Positions 42,743 to 52,510 of a DNA stretch of 64,000 bases are shown here, piece after piece. Position 1 is the first letter of the stretch; every line of letters starts with the position of its first letter. A program made the position numbers and the translations under genes. The notes beneath the pieces are model-generated. The model did not search any database, was not told the DNA's origin, and worked only from the letters and a program-made list of their open reading frames with translations. Source of the DNA: Limibacillus halophilus (GTDB lineage: Bacteria > Pseudomonadota > Alphaproteobacteria > Kiloniellales > CECT-8803); the NCBI RefSeq assembly GCF_014191775.1, contig NZ_JACHXA010000002.1, positions 124,001-188,000 of the forward strand, given 5' to 3'.

Positions 42743-44542
42743 TTAGTTGCGCAGCTGCCGGATTCTCAGCGCAAGCGAAAGAGCGAAGCGGTCGTCTTCA
42801 TTGTTTTCTAGATCGAGGAGGAACAGTTCATTCAGCCGTTTCAAGCGATAACGCAGCGTCGAGACGTGAATTCCAAGTGCATCCGCAGCAGCCTGGTAGC
42901 GACAGGCGTTATCGAGGAATGCTTTCGCACACTCGAGCAGTGAACCGTTCTTTTTCCTGTCGTGCTCTATGATTGGCGAAAGCACGTCGTTGAGGAAGTT
43001 CGTCATTGCCGTATCACCCAGTGCCGAAACCAGAATAGCGAGGCTGCCAAAATCGCTCATGGTAACGTAGCCGGTCTTCTGGAACATTCGCGACAGACGA
43101 AACACCTGCATGCAGTGGCTGCGAACCTGCTTGAAATCAAACTGCGATTGACAAGGCGTGGAACAGGTCACTGTCACGGCGACCTCGGTGCGCCATTTGA
43201 CCTGTGACCTAATTTCTTCAACCAGACGAGATATGGTCTTAGCGCCACTGCGTTTCGGCTCCGGGAAATAGACGAACAGTATCTGGTTCTCGTAGAACGC
43301 GGCGCAATTGGGAATGATTTGCCTCGCCGCCGCTTCGATTGAATGACAAAGCGCCATACTTTCCGCAATCACCGGCAGTAGGTCGACAGCCACGAAATGG
43401 GCCGGAAACGAAAGGTCGATACCAACGCGTTGAGCCATGCCCTCAATTTGGTCGAAGCTGACCCAGTCGCCGTCGAAAAGGTAGCTGAAGAATGATGTAA
43501 TGGCTGTGGTCTTTTGGGTCCAAGGCGCATACATGCGCATTAGATAGGCAGAGAACGCCTGCTGCGCCCCTTGCGCCAGCAACAGATCAAGTTCACCACT
43601 ACGGTGTTTGTCAGGAAACAAGGCGAGGCCACCGACGGTCTGGTCGCTGACCAGGAGAGGCAGAATAATGACGTCGAACTCTGCCTTGAGGCATGGCAAT
43701 TCCATCTTGATGGTCGTAGGCGAGTTGTGCATTTCCTGGCGCAAGATCAAGTCGCGCAGCTTGCGACTCATTTGGTCGACAGCGTCACGGCGCATTTGTT
43801 TATCGAGATCCTCGATGTTTGCCGGATGTGTCGACCATATGAATGAATCGGACAATTCGTCGCTGACGGCGAAGGGCAAACGCAGCTGTCGGCGGACGGC
43901 CTCCACTAGTTCCGCGAAAGTACAGCCGCCTACGACCAGGTCCATCAAACCTGTGTTGCTTTCGAACAAAGCGCGCAGACCGTTATTCACTGCCTGTTCG
44001 GCCTGGAAAAGCTTGTACTTGTCGACTGCGATTGAAATCAGGTGCGAGATCGTCAGAAGAAAGTCGAGGGCGTCCTCACCCATTTCGACAGATTGGGTCG
44101 ACGCCACCGAGAAAACCATCTCGTGACCGTCCTGGTCGGTGGATGACAACGGCAGCAAAACGATTGTGTCCAGGTCATGCCGGAGGGCAAATTCACGGTA
44201 CCCAGGAAAGCGTTCGTCGTTCTGTGCGTTGGTGAGGATCAGAGGAACGCCGGATTCCGCGACCTTCAGGGTCGGGCTGCTTACGAGGTCCCAGCTCACA
44301 GTTTGAGGGTCGAAAACGTTGTCTTTATCGCAGAAGGCAACCAGGCGCGACAAGCTCTCTGCGCGGTCGAGGATCATGATGGCACTGCGCGACCAGGTCA
44401 GGCGTTCGCAGATTGTGCTTACTAACCGGTTGAGCAAACCGTAATAGTCGTTGTTCGCATTCAAAAGGCTGGCGATGTCACGGATGGCTCGAAGCGTCTC
44501 GTCGCGTTGCAAGGGCGGTTCGCTCAGCAATTGGCTCTCCAT
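42743..44542 (-). CDS. PucR/CdaR-type transcriptional regulator with GAF-like domain
   Basis: A 599-residue regulator. An N-terminal GAF-like segment (about 20-175) is followed by a second sensory stretch. The C-terminal PucR-type helix-turn-helix is in ECAKAFLDNACRYQAAADALGIHVSTLRYRLKRLNEL (about residues 540-580). It would sense a pathway metabolite and control the adjacent operon and the divergent importer. The ATG at 44542 follows GGAG by 6 nt, preferred over a TTG four codons earlier. Confidence 0.88.
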   Translation of the reverse strand: MESQLLSEPPLQRDETLRAIRDIASLLNANNDYYGLLNRLVSTICERLTWSRSAIMILDRAESLSRLVAFCDKDNVFDPQTVSWDLVSSPTLKVAESGVPLILTNAQNDERFPGYREFALRHDLDTIVLLPLSSTDQDGHEMVFSVASTQSVEMGEDALDFLLTISHLISIAVDKYKLFQAEQAVNNGLRALFESNTGLMDLVVGGCTFAELVEAVRRQLRLPFAVSDELSDSFIWSTHPANIEDLDKQMRRDAVDQMSRKLRDLILRQEMHNSPTTIKMELPCLKAEFDVIILPLLVSDQTVGGLALFPDKHRSGELDLLLAQGAQQAFSAYLMRMYAPWTQKTTAITSFFSYLFDGDWVSFDQIEGMAQRVGIDLSFPAHFVAVDLLPVIAESMALCHSIEAAARQIIPNCAAFYENQILFVYFPEPKRSGAKTISRLVEEIRSQVKWRTEVAVTVTCSTPCQSQFDFKQVRSHCMQVFRLSRMFQKTGYVTMSDFGSLAILVSALGDTAMTNFLNDVLSPIIEHDRKKNGSLLECAKAFLDNACRYQAAADALGIHVSTLRYRLKRLNELFLLDLENNEDDRFALSLALRIRQLRN

Positions 44543-44849
44543 ACACAACTCCAATGGCTCCCGGACAGCGGCAGATATAAATACCTACTCGCTTTGATGT
44601 TGTCCGAGATCAGTCGCTTTTCGCGTCGGTTGATCCGTGACTTTAATAAGTGTGCCTCCATTAGGCTCCAGTCCGATGCGATAAAACACTCACCGAATCG
44701 GCAATAAAGAATCTACTTTTCCGACGATTCGATCAAAGAATACGCCAGGTCAAGGCCGTTAACCTGCCCGTCGCAAACAGGGAGATGGGCTGCTTTTGTA
44801 CAAAGAGCTAATCCATCCAGGAAACCCAAGGAGCCATAAGGAGATGAAG
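44543..44849. other. Divergent control region between regulator and importer
   Basis: About 307 bp without a gene. It must hold the promoters for the regulator (leftward) and importer (rightward). I see no convincing palindrome or paired promoter boxes. The importer ribosome site AAGGAG is at 44838-44843. Confidence 0.5.
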
Positions 44850-46388
44850 ATGTTCACTCGTAGGCAGTTCGTCAAGGCAGGCGTCGCTGGTGTTGCCGGG
44901 GGCATGTTGTTGCCGGGTTTTGCTAGGCCGGCCATCGCCGCGTCCAGAGGTGGCACGTTACGGGTCGCTCTGACTGCTGATCCCCTTTCGTTCGACCCGC
45001 ACCTGACAGGGAACCTGCAGGGTCGAGGCGCTACTCAGGCCATTCACGACACGCTCTTCGGGATCAGCGAAACCGGTGAACTGGCGCCAATGTTGGTGGA
45101 ATCGTGGGAGCAGCCGGATAACAGGACCTACTTGCTTCACTTGCGTTCCGGCGTGAGGTTCCATGACGGCACACCATTCAATGCCGAAGCGGTCATCTAC
45201 AACATCGAGCGCATTCGCAACCCCGACACCAAGTCAATCCGAGCCGGCGAGATCAAGGCGCTGGACACCATCGAAGCGATCGACGACCTGACCATCAAGA
45301 TGGTCCTGCAATACCCCTTCGCGGCATTCCTGTTCCCCTTCACCGATGTTGCTGGCTGTATCGGCTCGCCGACGGCTTTCGAGAAATACGGAGTCGGCAA
45401 GTCTGGGCTCAATCCGGTCGGCACTGGGCCGTTCAAGCTCGTCAGCTATTCCCAGGATACGGAAACGGTCATGGAGCGAAACGGCGACTATTGGGACGAC
45501 GGGAAGCCCTACATCGACCGCTTGATACTGCGGCCAATCCCAACTGATAGCACCCGACTAACCGAGCTTGAGACCGGCGGGGTCGATATCGCCGAAGGCT
45601 TGCCTTTGCAAAATATTGCACCGCTACGCGAGAAGGCCGACATCATCGTTTCCGAACGAGTCGGCTTCCAGTGGGAATACTTTGGATTCAACGCTAAGGA
45701 AGGTTTCCCCTTCAGCAATCACAAGTTGCGCCAAGCGTTCCAATGGTTGATAGACCGCGAGGCGCTGCACCAAGCGGCATACTTCGGTACTGGTTCGATA
45801 GGCTTTAGCGGGATACTGCCGGGCCACCCATTCCACGACCCCACCTACAGACCGTATAGTTTTAATATGGACATGGCGAAGAAGCTGCTCGATGAGTCCG
45901 GTGTCGGCTCGGCGGAGATTACAGCATACCTGCGCCCTGAGCCGATCAAGCAGAGGGCGGCACAGATCGTGCAGGCGATGGCTGCCGACGTCGGCATCAA
46001 GATTAACCTTGAGCAGGTCGACTACGCCAACCACCGCGCCAAGCTGCGCAGCGGCGATCTGCCAATGGATATGCACGGATGGTGGGGATACCGGCCGGAT
46101 CCTGACCAATACCTCAACATACTATTATCTTCCGATGGTTCCTACGCCGAGTTCCACGGCTACAACAATCCGGCCATGGATGAACTGTTCCGCTCGCAGC
46201 GCGCCGAAACGGATCAGGCAAAACGACGCGCCTACTTCCGCAAGATTGTGGAAATGATGAACGAGGATGCGATCTATGTGCCCTGGCACTACAGCTCGGA
46301 CTTCAAGGGATTGAGCCCGAAAGTGAAGGGGTTCCGCCACGCCGCAGATTCAATCATCCAGTACAAATACCTTTCCTTGGAAGATTGA
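44850..46388 (+). CDS. ABC transporter substrate-binding protein, peptide/nickel type (Tat-exported)
   Basis: A 512-residue DppA/OppA-family binding protein. The N-terminus MFTRRQFVKAGVAG with a following hydrophobic stretch to AIAA is a twin-arginine signal. The mature part has GGTLRVALTADPLSFDPHLT, LLHLRSGVRFHDGTPFNAEAVIYNIERI and NPVGTGPFKL. The ATG at 44850 is preferred because AGGAG then sits 6 nt upstream; ATG at 44844 would leave no spacer. It heads the dppBCDF-like operon. Confidence 0.92.
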   Translation: MFTRRQFVKAGVAGVAGGMLLPGFARPAIAASRGGTLRVALTADPLSFDPHLTGNLQGRGATQAIHDTLFGISETGELAPMLVESWEQPDNRTYLLHLRSGVRFHDGTPFNAEAVIYNIERIRNPDTKSIRAGEIKALDTIEAIDDLTIKMVLQYPFAAFLFPFTDVAGCIGSPTAFEKYGVGKSGLNPVGTGPFKLVSYSQDTETVMERNGDYWDDGKPYIDRLILRPIPTDSTRLTELETGGVDIAEGLPLQNIAPLREKADIIVSERVGFQWEYFGFNAKEGFPFSNHKLRQAFQWLIDREALHQAAYFGTGSIGFSGILPGHPFHDPTYRPYSFNMDMAKKLLDESGVGSAEITAYLRPEPIKQRAAQIVQAMAADVGIKINLEQVDYANHRAKLRSGDLPMDMHGWWGYRPDPDQYLNILLSSDGSYAEFHGYNNPAMDELFRSQRAETDQAKRRAYFRKIVEMMNEDAIYVPWHYSSDFKGLSPKVKGFRHAADSIIQYKYLSLED

Positions 46389-46405
46389 CCTTGAGCGACG
46401 CTGTG

Positions 46406-46448
46406 GCTACCGCTAATGCAGTCCTTAATGGCGCTTTGGCGGTAGCCG
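46406..46448 (+). terminator. Intercistronic stem-loop after the peptide-type binding protein
   Basis: GGCTACCGC (46406-46414) pairs perfectly with GCGGTAGCC (46440-46448) over a 25-nt loop, 18 nt after the stop. There is no T-run. It probably protects the 3' end of binding-protein mRNA or partly terminates before the permease genes. Confidence 0.5.
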
Positions 46449-46512
46449 ACTCAGCATGAGACAGCTAGTAATTTTGGCGCTTTAGTCCCGATCCCCGCTC
46501 TTAGGATAAAAA

Positions 46513-47466
46513 ATGTTTGCCTTCATCCTCCGTCGCACGTTGGCGGCCATTCCGGTCGTTGTTCTGGTCTCCGTCATGGTGTTTTCCCTCATGCGGATGT
46601 TGCCGGGTGATGTCATCGACTTGATCATTGGCCAAGCTCAAGCGGACGTCAGCGAGGAGACTATCGCGGCGTTGCGTAAACAGTACGGGCTCGATGAGCC
46701 CATCTACCTTCAGTACATAACCTGGATCAGCAAGGTGATGGTCGGCGATTTCGGCTACTCCCTGCGCAGTTATCAGCCCGTCATCGACATTATCCTGCCC
46801 CGCTTGGTGCCGACACTGCAGATCGGGCTCCTAGCGCTGGTCTTTTCGACCCTCATCGCGGTGCCGCTTGGCGCATTGAGCGCAGTCCGGCCCAACTCAA
46901 TATGGGATCGGCTCGGCACTGCGGGGACGTTCATCGGCGCGTCGACGCCGTATTTTTTGGCTGGCGGCCTGCTAATCTACTTAGTGTCGCTAAAGGCCGG
47001 CTGGCTCCCGCCATCGGGCTTCGTGCCACTGACTGAAGACTTCAGCGAAAGCCTGAAACGCAGCATCATGCCAGCGCTCACGATCGCTCTCAGCTTGACA
47101 GCGATCCTGCTGCGGCAAACGCGCGCCAGCTTCAAGGATGTCATCGAGTTGCCATATATTCGCACTGCCTATGCCAAGGGGTTGTCTCCAACCATGGTTA
47201 TGATTCAGCACGCAATGAAGAATGCGATGCTGCCCATCGTTACGATCTTGGGCCTACAACTTGGCATGGTCTTTAGCGGCGCAGTTATCACAGAGACAGT
47301 CTTCGCAATCCCCGGTGTCGGCCGCCTCCTGGTGGATTCTATCCTCGGCCGCGACTATCCCATCGTGCAGGCATTAGTGCTGTTGATTGCCGTCGCGGTC
47401 GTCCTTGCCACGTTGTTTGTGGACATCGTCTACGGCCTCCTTGACCCCAGGTCATCCCGGGCATGA
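46513..47466 (+). CDS. ABC transporter permease, DppB-like
   Basis: A 317-residue inner-membrane permease with about six hydrophobic segments. It opens FAFILRRTLAAIPVVVLVSVMVFSLMRMLPGD and has the EAA-type loop SFKDVIELPYIRTAYAKGLSP and ETVFAIPGVGRLLVDSI. Forms the translocation pore with the DppC-like partner, whose start overlaps its stop by 4 nt. Length and motif order are normal. Confidence 0.94.
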   Translation: MFAFILRRTLAAIPVVVLVSVMVFSLMRMLPGDVIDLIIGQAQADVSEETIAALRKQYGLDEPIYLQYITWISKVMVGDFGYSLRSYQPVIDIILPRLVPTLQIGLLALVFSTLIAVPLGALSAVRPNSIWDRLGTAGTFIGASTPYFLAGGLLIYLVSLKAGWLPPSGFVPLTEDFSESLKRSIMPALTIALSLTAILLRQTRASFKDVIELPYIRTAYAKGLSPTMVMIQHAMKNAMLPIVTILGLQLGMVFSGAVITETVFAIPGVGRLLVDSILGRDYPIVQALVLLIAVAVVLATLFVDIVYGLLDPRSSRA

Positions 47467-48368
47467 GCAGAATGCAAACAACTGATTTGGTGATACGAAA
47501 ACGCTGGGGTGTCGCTCGCGCCAGTAATGTGTTTCGTCTACTGAAGGGATTATGTTTATCGATCCCGGCTCTCCTCGGCATGATCATCGCCGTCGTCATG
47601 GTGATGGGCGCGGTATTTGCACCGCTAATCGCACCCTATGCGCCAGACGCGATCCACTACCAAGCCTTGCTCAGCGCGCCTAACGCCACACATTGGCTGG
47701 GTACGGACGATCTTGGTCGCGACATTTTCAGCCGCCTTTTGTTTGGGGCCCGTCTGTCCCTTTCGGTCGGCTGTTCGGCGGTGCTCCTCGCAGTCGTCGT
47801 CGGAGTGCCTGTGGGATTGATCAGCGGTTATCTCGGGGGAATCGCCGACGAGTTTATGATGCGGGTCTTGGATAGTGTCATCGCCTTGCCGCCGTTGGTC
47901 CTCGCACTGACGATTTCGGCGGTGCTCGGACCGGGGTTGTTTAATGCGACCATCGCCATCGCGATCGTCGCTGTGCCGACGTATGCTCGCCTGATCCGCG
48001 GCCAAGTACTGTCCGTGAAGAATAATGACTATGTACTGGCCGCGCGTTCGGTTGGGGTTCCGGCGATAGCCATCCTTTTCCGGCACCTCCTACCCAACGT
48101 GATGTCGCCGATTATCGTACAGGCATCGCTGGGTGTCGGCTTCGCGATCATCCTGGAATCGAGCCTCAGCTTCATCGGCCTCGGCGCGCAACCGCCGACG
48201 GCGACATGGGGATCAATGGTGCAAATCGGATTTCAGTACCTGGAACTGGCGCCGTGGTTCGTTCTCGCACCGTCAATAGCCATTTTCCTAACGGTGCTGA
48301 GCGCAAACCTACTGGCGGAAGGGTTGCGCGACCAGGTGCGCGCACAGGAAACGAAAGGTCAGGATTGA
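47463..48368 (+). CDS. ABC transporter permease, DppC-like
   Basis: A 301-residue permease. Family motifs are HWLGTDDLGRDIFSRLLFGARLSL, the coupling loop RLIRGQVLSVKNNDYVLAARSVGVP and LESSLSFIGLGAQPPTATWGSMVQ. It pairs with the DppB-like protein. An N-terminal cytoplasmic segment of about 35 residues precedes the first membrane helix. The stop lies 1 nt before the GTG of the next gene. Confidence 0.94.
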   Translation: MSRMQTTDLVIRKRWGVARASNVFRLLKGLCLSIPALLGMIIAVVMVMGAVFAPLIAPYAPDAIHYQALLSAPNATHWLGTDDLGRDIFSRLLFGARLSLSVGCSAVLLAVVVGVPVGLISGYLGGIADEFMMRVLDSVIALPPLVLALTISAVLGPGLFNATIAIAIVAVPTYARLIRGQVLSVKNNDYVLAARSVGVPAIAILFRHLLPNVMSPIIVQASLGVGFAIILESSLSFIGLGAQPPTATWGSMVQIGFQYLELAPWFVLAPSIAIFLTVLSANLLAEGLRDQVRAQETKGQD

Positions 48369-48369
48369 C

Positions 48370-49359
48370 GTGTCTAATCCAGTTCTTCGCGTAGAAGATC
48401 TTCACATTCGTATCGGCAAGGGTGTCAATGTCGTGCGCGGACTTTCATTCGATGTTAGCGAAGGCGAGACGGTCTGCATTGTCGGCGAAAGTGGCTGCGG
48501 AAAGAGTGTTTCTGCATTGTCAATCCTAAGGCTGCTGCCGCCAATCATCAACGTCAACCAGGGACGCATTCTCCTCGACGGACGTGACTTGTTGGAAATG
48601 AGTGAGGCCGACATGCGGCGCGTCCGCGGAAACGAGATCGCAATGATATTCCAAGAGCCAATGAGCTCCTTGAATCCGCTGCGTACCATTGGGTTTCAAA
48701 TCGCTGAAGTTTTGATGTTGCACAAGGGTATGTCCCGCGCCGCAGCCCGCGATAGGGTCATCGAGCTTCTGGAAACCGTGCAGATACCCGACGCGGCTAG
48801 CCGCTTCGACGAGTACCCGCATCAGCTTTCCGGCGGCATGCGCCAACGTGTCATGATTTCGATGGCGCTCGCGTGCCAACCGCGCGTCATTCTTGCCGAT
48901 GAGCCGACGACGGCGCTTGACGTGACGATCCAAGCGCAAATCACTTCGCTCCTCCGTGATTTGCGTGAGAAATTCGGCACCGCCATCGTGCTGATCACCC
49001 ACGACATGGGCTTGGTCGCAGAGAATGCAGACCGGGTTGTCGTGATGTACGCCGGCCACAAGGTCGAAGAAGCGTCGGTGCAAGAATTCTTCGAAAGGCC
49101 CACCCATCCATACTCACGCGGACTTCTGGGGTCATTGCCACGACTCGGCCAGTCGCTAGGCGAGGATAAAAATAAGCTTCGAGAGATCCCTGGCACAGTG
49201 CCGCCATTCGACGAATTGCCCGCCGGCTGTCCGTTCGTAGGGCGATGTGCCTACGCCGACCAACTCTGCGCAGTTCAAATGCCTCCCTTCGAGCGGCAAG
49301 CCGCCGATCATGTGTGTGCCTGTTGGCACCCGCAGGGCGCCAAAGGAGTTGTACGATGA
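48370..49359 (+). CDS. ABC transporter ATP-binding protein, DppD-like
   Basis: A 329-residue ATPase. Walker [16 protein letters not shown], signature LSGGMRQRVMISMALA, Walker B VILADEPTTALD and the oligopeptide-transporter C-terminal domain (GCPFVGRCAYADQLC) are all present. The start is GTG at 48370, directly after the DppC-like stop. The stop overlaps the start of the DppF-like gene (ATGA). Confidence 0.95.
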   Translation: MSNPVLRVEDLHIRIGKGVNVVRGLSFDVSEGETVCIVGESGCGKSVSALSILRLLPPIINVNQGRILLDGRDLLEMSEADMRRVRGNEIAMIFQEPMSSLNPLRTIGFQIAEVLMLHKGMSRAAARDRVIELLETVQIPDAASRFDEYPHQLSGGMRQRVMISMALACQPRVILADEPTTALDVTIQAQITSLLRDLREKFGTAIVLITHDMGLVAENADRVVVMYAGHKVEEASVQEFFERPTHPYSRGLLGSLPRLGQSLGEDKNKLREIPGTVPPFDELPAGCPFVGRCAYADQLCAVQMPPFERQAADHVCACWHPQGAKGVVR

Positions 49360-50366
49360 CAGGTGACATGGCCACCTTAGTAAAGAACGAGAGCATTACG
49401 GCGCTCTCCGTTCGCGACCTTAGGACATACTTCCCGATCCGCCGCGGCGTATTCAACCGCGTTGTCGGTCACGTGCGAGCCGTCGATGGGGTTTCTTTTG
49501 ATCTGGCGCAGGGCGAGACTCTAGGAGTCGTCGGTGAAAGCGGCTGTGGCAAATCTACAGTTGGCAAGACGATTCTACGCCTACTCAATCCGACTAGCGG
49601 CCAGGTTATTGTTCACGGAAACGACGTGACAAGTATTTCCGAGGGAGCTCTCAGACCTCTGCGCCGCGAGATGCAGATGGTGTTCCAGGACCCATATGCA
49701 TCGCTGAATCCGCGCATGACCATGGGACAGATCGTAGCCGAGCCGTTGTCGACGCACCATCTTGCGTCAGGCAACGATCTCGTGGATCGGGTCGCGGAGT
49801 TGTTTCTCAAAGTCGGCCTCCGGCCCGAACAAATGAACAAGTTTCCACATCAATTTTCCGGGGGGCAGCGTCAGCGCGTCGCAATCGCGCGGGCGCTCGC
49901 CGTATCGCCAAGGCTGATCATCTGCGACGAGCCGGTTTCGGCGCTCGACATTTCGATCCAAGCGCAGATCATCAACCTTATGATGGATATCCAGGCCGAA
50001 GGTGGTCTGTCGTACCTGTTCATCTCACATGATCTGGCGGTGGTCGAAACTATCTCCGACCGGATAGCAGTTATGTATCTCGGCAAAATCGTCGAGATCG
50101 GCCGCACCCGCGAAATCTACCAGAATTGCAAGCACCCCTACACAGAAGCGCTTATGTCTGCAGTACCAATTCCTGATCCCGTCAAGAAGGGACGCCAACG
50201 GATCATTCTTACAGGCGATGTGCCAAGCCCATCCAATCCACCGCCTGGCTGCGCGTTCCATACTCGCTGTCCGATCGCAAAGGAAAGATGTCGCGAAGAG
50301 ACACCGGCCTTGCGTCAGGGAGTGGGCGGTCATGCCGTCGCCTGCCATTTCCGTGATCCACCCTGA
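49356..50366 (+). CDS. ABC transporter ATP-binding protein, DppF-like
   Basis: A 336-residue ATPase. Walker [16 protein letters not shown], signature [16 protein letters not shown], Walker [13 protein letters not shown] and the C-terminal cysteine motif [15 protein letters not shown] are intact. The ATG at 49356 has GGAG 8 nt upstream; a longer open frame is the shadow of the previous gene. With the DppD-like ATPase it energises the importer. Confidence 0.95.
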   Translation: MTGDMATLVKNESITALSVRDLRTYFPIRRGVFNRVVGHVRAVDGVSFDLAQGETLGVVGESGCGKSTVGKTILRLLNPTSGQVIVHGNDVTSISEGALRPLRREMQMVFQDPYASLNPRMTMGQIVAEPLSTHHLASGNDLVDRVAELFLKVGLRPEQMNKFPHQFSGGQRQRVAIARALAVSPRLIICDEPVSALDISIQAQIINLMMDIQAEGGLSYLFISHDLAVVETISDRIAVMYLGKIVEIGRTREIYQNCKHPYTEALMSAVPIPDPVKKGRQRIILTGDVPSPSNPPPGCAFHTRCPIAKERCREETPALRQGVGGHAVACHFRDPP

Positions 50367-50385
50367 TTACTGCAGGACAGAAAAG

Positions 50386-50544
50386 ATGCCAGAGTTGACC
50401 GATTCTGACGACTATGCACATCTCTATCAGTCAATTCGTGGATATTCACCGACATCCGTCATCGTAAAATTACGCTCTCGTCCGCACAACGGTACTGAGC
50501 ACAAAATACATTACGTCCATCAACGAGGTCCTAGAAATGATTGA
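50386..50544 (+). CDS. Possible 52-residue protein
   Basis: A short open frame starting MPELTDSDDYAHLYQSIRGY. A GGACAG stretch lies upstream. It overlaps the next start by 8 nt and shares its direction, as in a coupled operon. I recognise no motif. It may be a leader or simply chance coding. Confidence 0.3.
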   Translation: MPELTDSDDYAHLYQSIRGYSPTSVIVKLRSRPHNGTEHKIHYVHQRGPRND

Positions 50545-51379
50545 AAAGAATCGCCGCCCTGCCTTCCGGTTTATCAACAACGTCGGCCTGCAGTATCACT
50601 TCTTCGCAGCAGGACGAATGTTCTCGGTCAGATTGGCATGTCGCGCGCCAAAACTTAGCGTGATGGCGGGGTGGATCTATGACGGCGGCGTCCGCGAGAT
50701 CTGCAAGAGTGATAAGCCCTGGACACAATCGGATTCGCCCTACCTCGATATCAATGGCGACGTAATTGATATCCGCGACGAAAATGGCGAAATTGTCGTT
50801 GAAGCACGTGCCGCAAACGGTGAGGACGGTTTCATCGCCCGTGGTAAGCCGATCCATTCCCTCTCCTGGATGGACACCTTTTCCGAAAACAATGACGAGG
50901 TTCTGCACTTACCCGACATCACTGGAACGGTTGAATTCCGAGGCACAACCTACCCAGCAAAGGGGTACTGCAAGCACGTCGAATGGACCTACGCACCGCG
51001 CTATACCGGCTACCGGTTCCTGCACGGCTTAATTGACAACGGTGAGATCGCCGTGTGGTCGGCCGATGCAGTCTTCGCTTACAAAAAGTACGACTACTTC
51101 AAAATGGTCGAAAAAGACGGCTCCATCACCGTCGCTGACGAAGAGCGCTCGTCACATAAACAAAACACCGTTTATGCCAAGATTGGCGAACGTGATGTGC
51201 GGGTCGAGTTTGAAGAATTGGGAATGTGGGAGCTGCCACTGATCGGCGATGGGAGTGACATGGTTATCATGCAGCGGTATGGAAACATTACATTCATCGA
51301 AAACGGTGTTAAGAAAACTGGCGTGGCCATGACCGAATACGGTTTCGGTAGATACACGGATGGCCCAATTTCGGCCTAA
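50537..51379 (+). CDS. Unrecognised 280-residue protein at the end of the importer operon
   Basis: A beta-rich, aromatic-rich sequence without signal peptide or membrane segment. Notable stretches are GWIYDGGVREICKSDKPWTQSDSPYLD, GKPIHSLSWMDTFSE, CKHVEWTYAPRYTGYRFLHGLIDNGEIAVWSADAVFAYKKYDYFK and VAMTEYGFGRYTDGPI. A lipocalin-like or AttH/CrtC-like beta barrel is conceivable but unproven. GAGG sits 8 nt before the ATG. As the last gene of the importer operon facing the monooxygenase operon, it may bind or convert the pathway substrate. Confidence 0.75.
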   Translation: MIEKNRRPAFRFINNVGLQYHFFAAGRMFSVRLACRAPKLSVMAGWIYDGGVREICKSDKPWTQSDSPYLDINGDVIDIRDENGEIVVEARAANGEDGFIARGKPIHSLSWMDTFSENNDEVLHLPDITGTVEFRGTTYPAKGYCKHVEWTYAPRYTGYRFLHGLIDNGEIAVWSADAVFAYKKYDYFKMVEKDGSITVADEERSSHKQNTVYAKIGERDVRVEFEELGMWELPLIGDGSDMVIMQRYGNITFIENGVKKTGVAMTEYGFGRYTDGPISA

Positions 51380-51512
51380 GTGCTGGTCGAACCAATTGGT
51401 GCACTTCTGCTTTCTGACTTGTGGCTTAAATAATATGGCGAATTCTTGATTCCGCAGTTAATTCTTGGACAGCAGAATTGCACCGATAGAGATCGATATT
51501 GAGAAGCGGATA

Positions 51513-52330
51513 GGGCTTTGTCAGAGCAAATCGCCTTGAGTACGGTCGGGCGGTCTTCTAGCGTCTGGTCATAACCAAACGAAGCCCATTCCGCTATTTC
51601 AAGACGTCGCCCGAGATCATCCGCCTGGCGGTCATGATGTATATTCGCTTCCCACTTTCATTATGGGATGTAGAGGATCTTCTTCACGAGCGTGGGATCG
51701 ATATCAGTCACGAAACGGTGCGCTTCTGGTGGAGCCGCTTCGGACCGATGTTCGCCTTTGAGATTCGCAAGCGACGGATCCAACGCCTGCGGTCAAGCCG
51801 CTGGCGATGGCATCTGGATGAGGTCTTCGTGAAGATCAATGGCGAGATACATTATCTATGGCGCGCCGTGGATCACGAGGGCGAGGTTCTGGAAAGCTTC
51901 GTAACGAAGAGGCGGGATAAGAAAGCTGCGTTGAAATTCCTGAGGAAAGCACTGCGCAAACACGGGCGGCCCGAAGTTATCGTGACAGATCGGCTGAGAT
52001 CGTACGGTGCGGCACTCAGGGATATTGGGACCGCAGCTCGCCAGGTATGTAGCCGCTGGCTGAACAACCGAGCTGAGAATTCGCATCTGCCCTTCCGACG
52101 ACGGGAGCGCGCGATGCTTCGCTTCAGACAGATGCGAAGTTTGCAGCGATTCGCCACCGTTCATGCCTCCGTCTACAACCTCTTCAACACGGGAACGCGC
52201 CCTTTCTTCTCGAACCATTTTCAAGTTGAACCGTGCCTCTGCACTTGCAGAATGGCGCGGTCTTCTCGCTGCCTGACGTTCAGCTCGGCTGGAGCATACT
52301 GAGACTAGTTCGAATTAGTCTGACACCTCC
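51513..52330 (+). mobile_element. IS6-family insertion sequence with defective transposase (copy 4)
   Basis: Runs from GGCTTTGTCAGAGCAAATCG to ATTAGTCTGACACCTCC, about 818 bp. The ends are of the common type. No matching target duplication is seen beside the two ends (gaagcggata left, cagaattcgt right). Confidence 0.88.
51571..52276 (+). pseudogene. IS6-family transposase, start codon lost and frameshifted
   Basis: The start ATG of the other copies is ATA here (51571), so translation could begin only at an internal ATG (51634). An extra G near 52190 (AACACGGGAACGCG) shifts the frame, so the last about 30 residues differ. The catalytic residues upstream of the shift are kept. This copy is probably inactive. 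Confidence 0.85.
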
Positions 52331-52378
52331 CAGAATTCGTGGTCCAGCCGCAACCCATCGCTGCTATGGCCGCGTCTG

Positions 52379-52416
52379 CTAGTGAGATTAGCAGTTCAGA
52401 TTTCGTATGACAGCAC
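52379..52416 (+). repeat. Degenerate IS6-family right-end remnant
   Basis: AGTGAGATTAGCAGTTC followed by GTATGACAGCACC matches the right-end pattern ACTGAGACTAGTTCG...GTCTGACAGCTCC with substitutions. It shows that an older copy once ended here. Confidence 0.5.
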
Positions 52417-52442
52417 CTTCCTCTGGCTTGCCTGGAAAGGGG

Positions 52443-52467
52443 GTCCGCCACACTAGGTGCGGCGGAC
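52443..52467 (-). terminator. Terminator-like hairpin downstream of the truncated binding-protein gene
   Basis: GTCCGCC (52443-52449) pairs with GGCGGAC (52461-52467) and the stem can extend inward through CAC/GTG. It lies about 44 nt past the stop of the minus-strand fragment. No long T-run is present. Confidence 0.45.
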
Positions 52468-52510
52468 GAGTGTCACAGGGAGGCAGTTATCGAGAAACTT
52501 GGGAGGCCGA

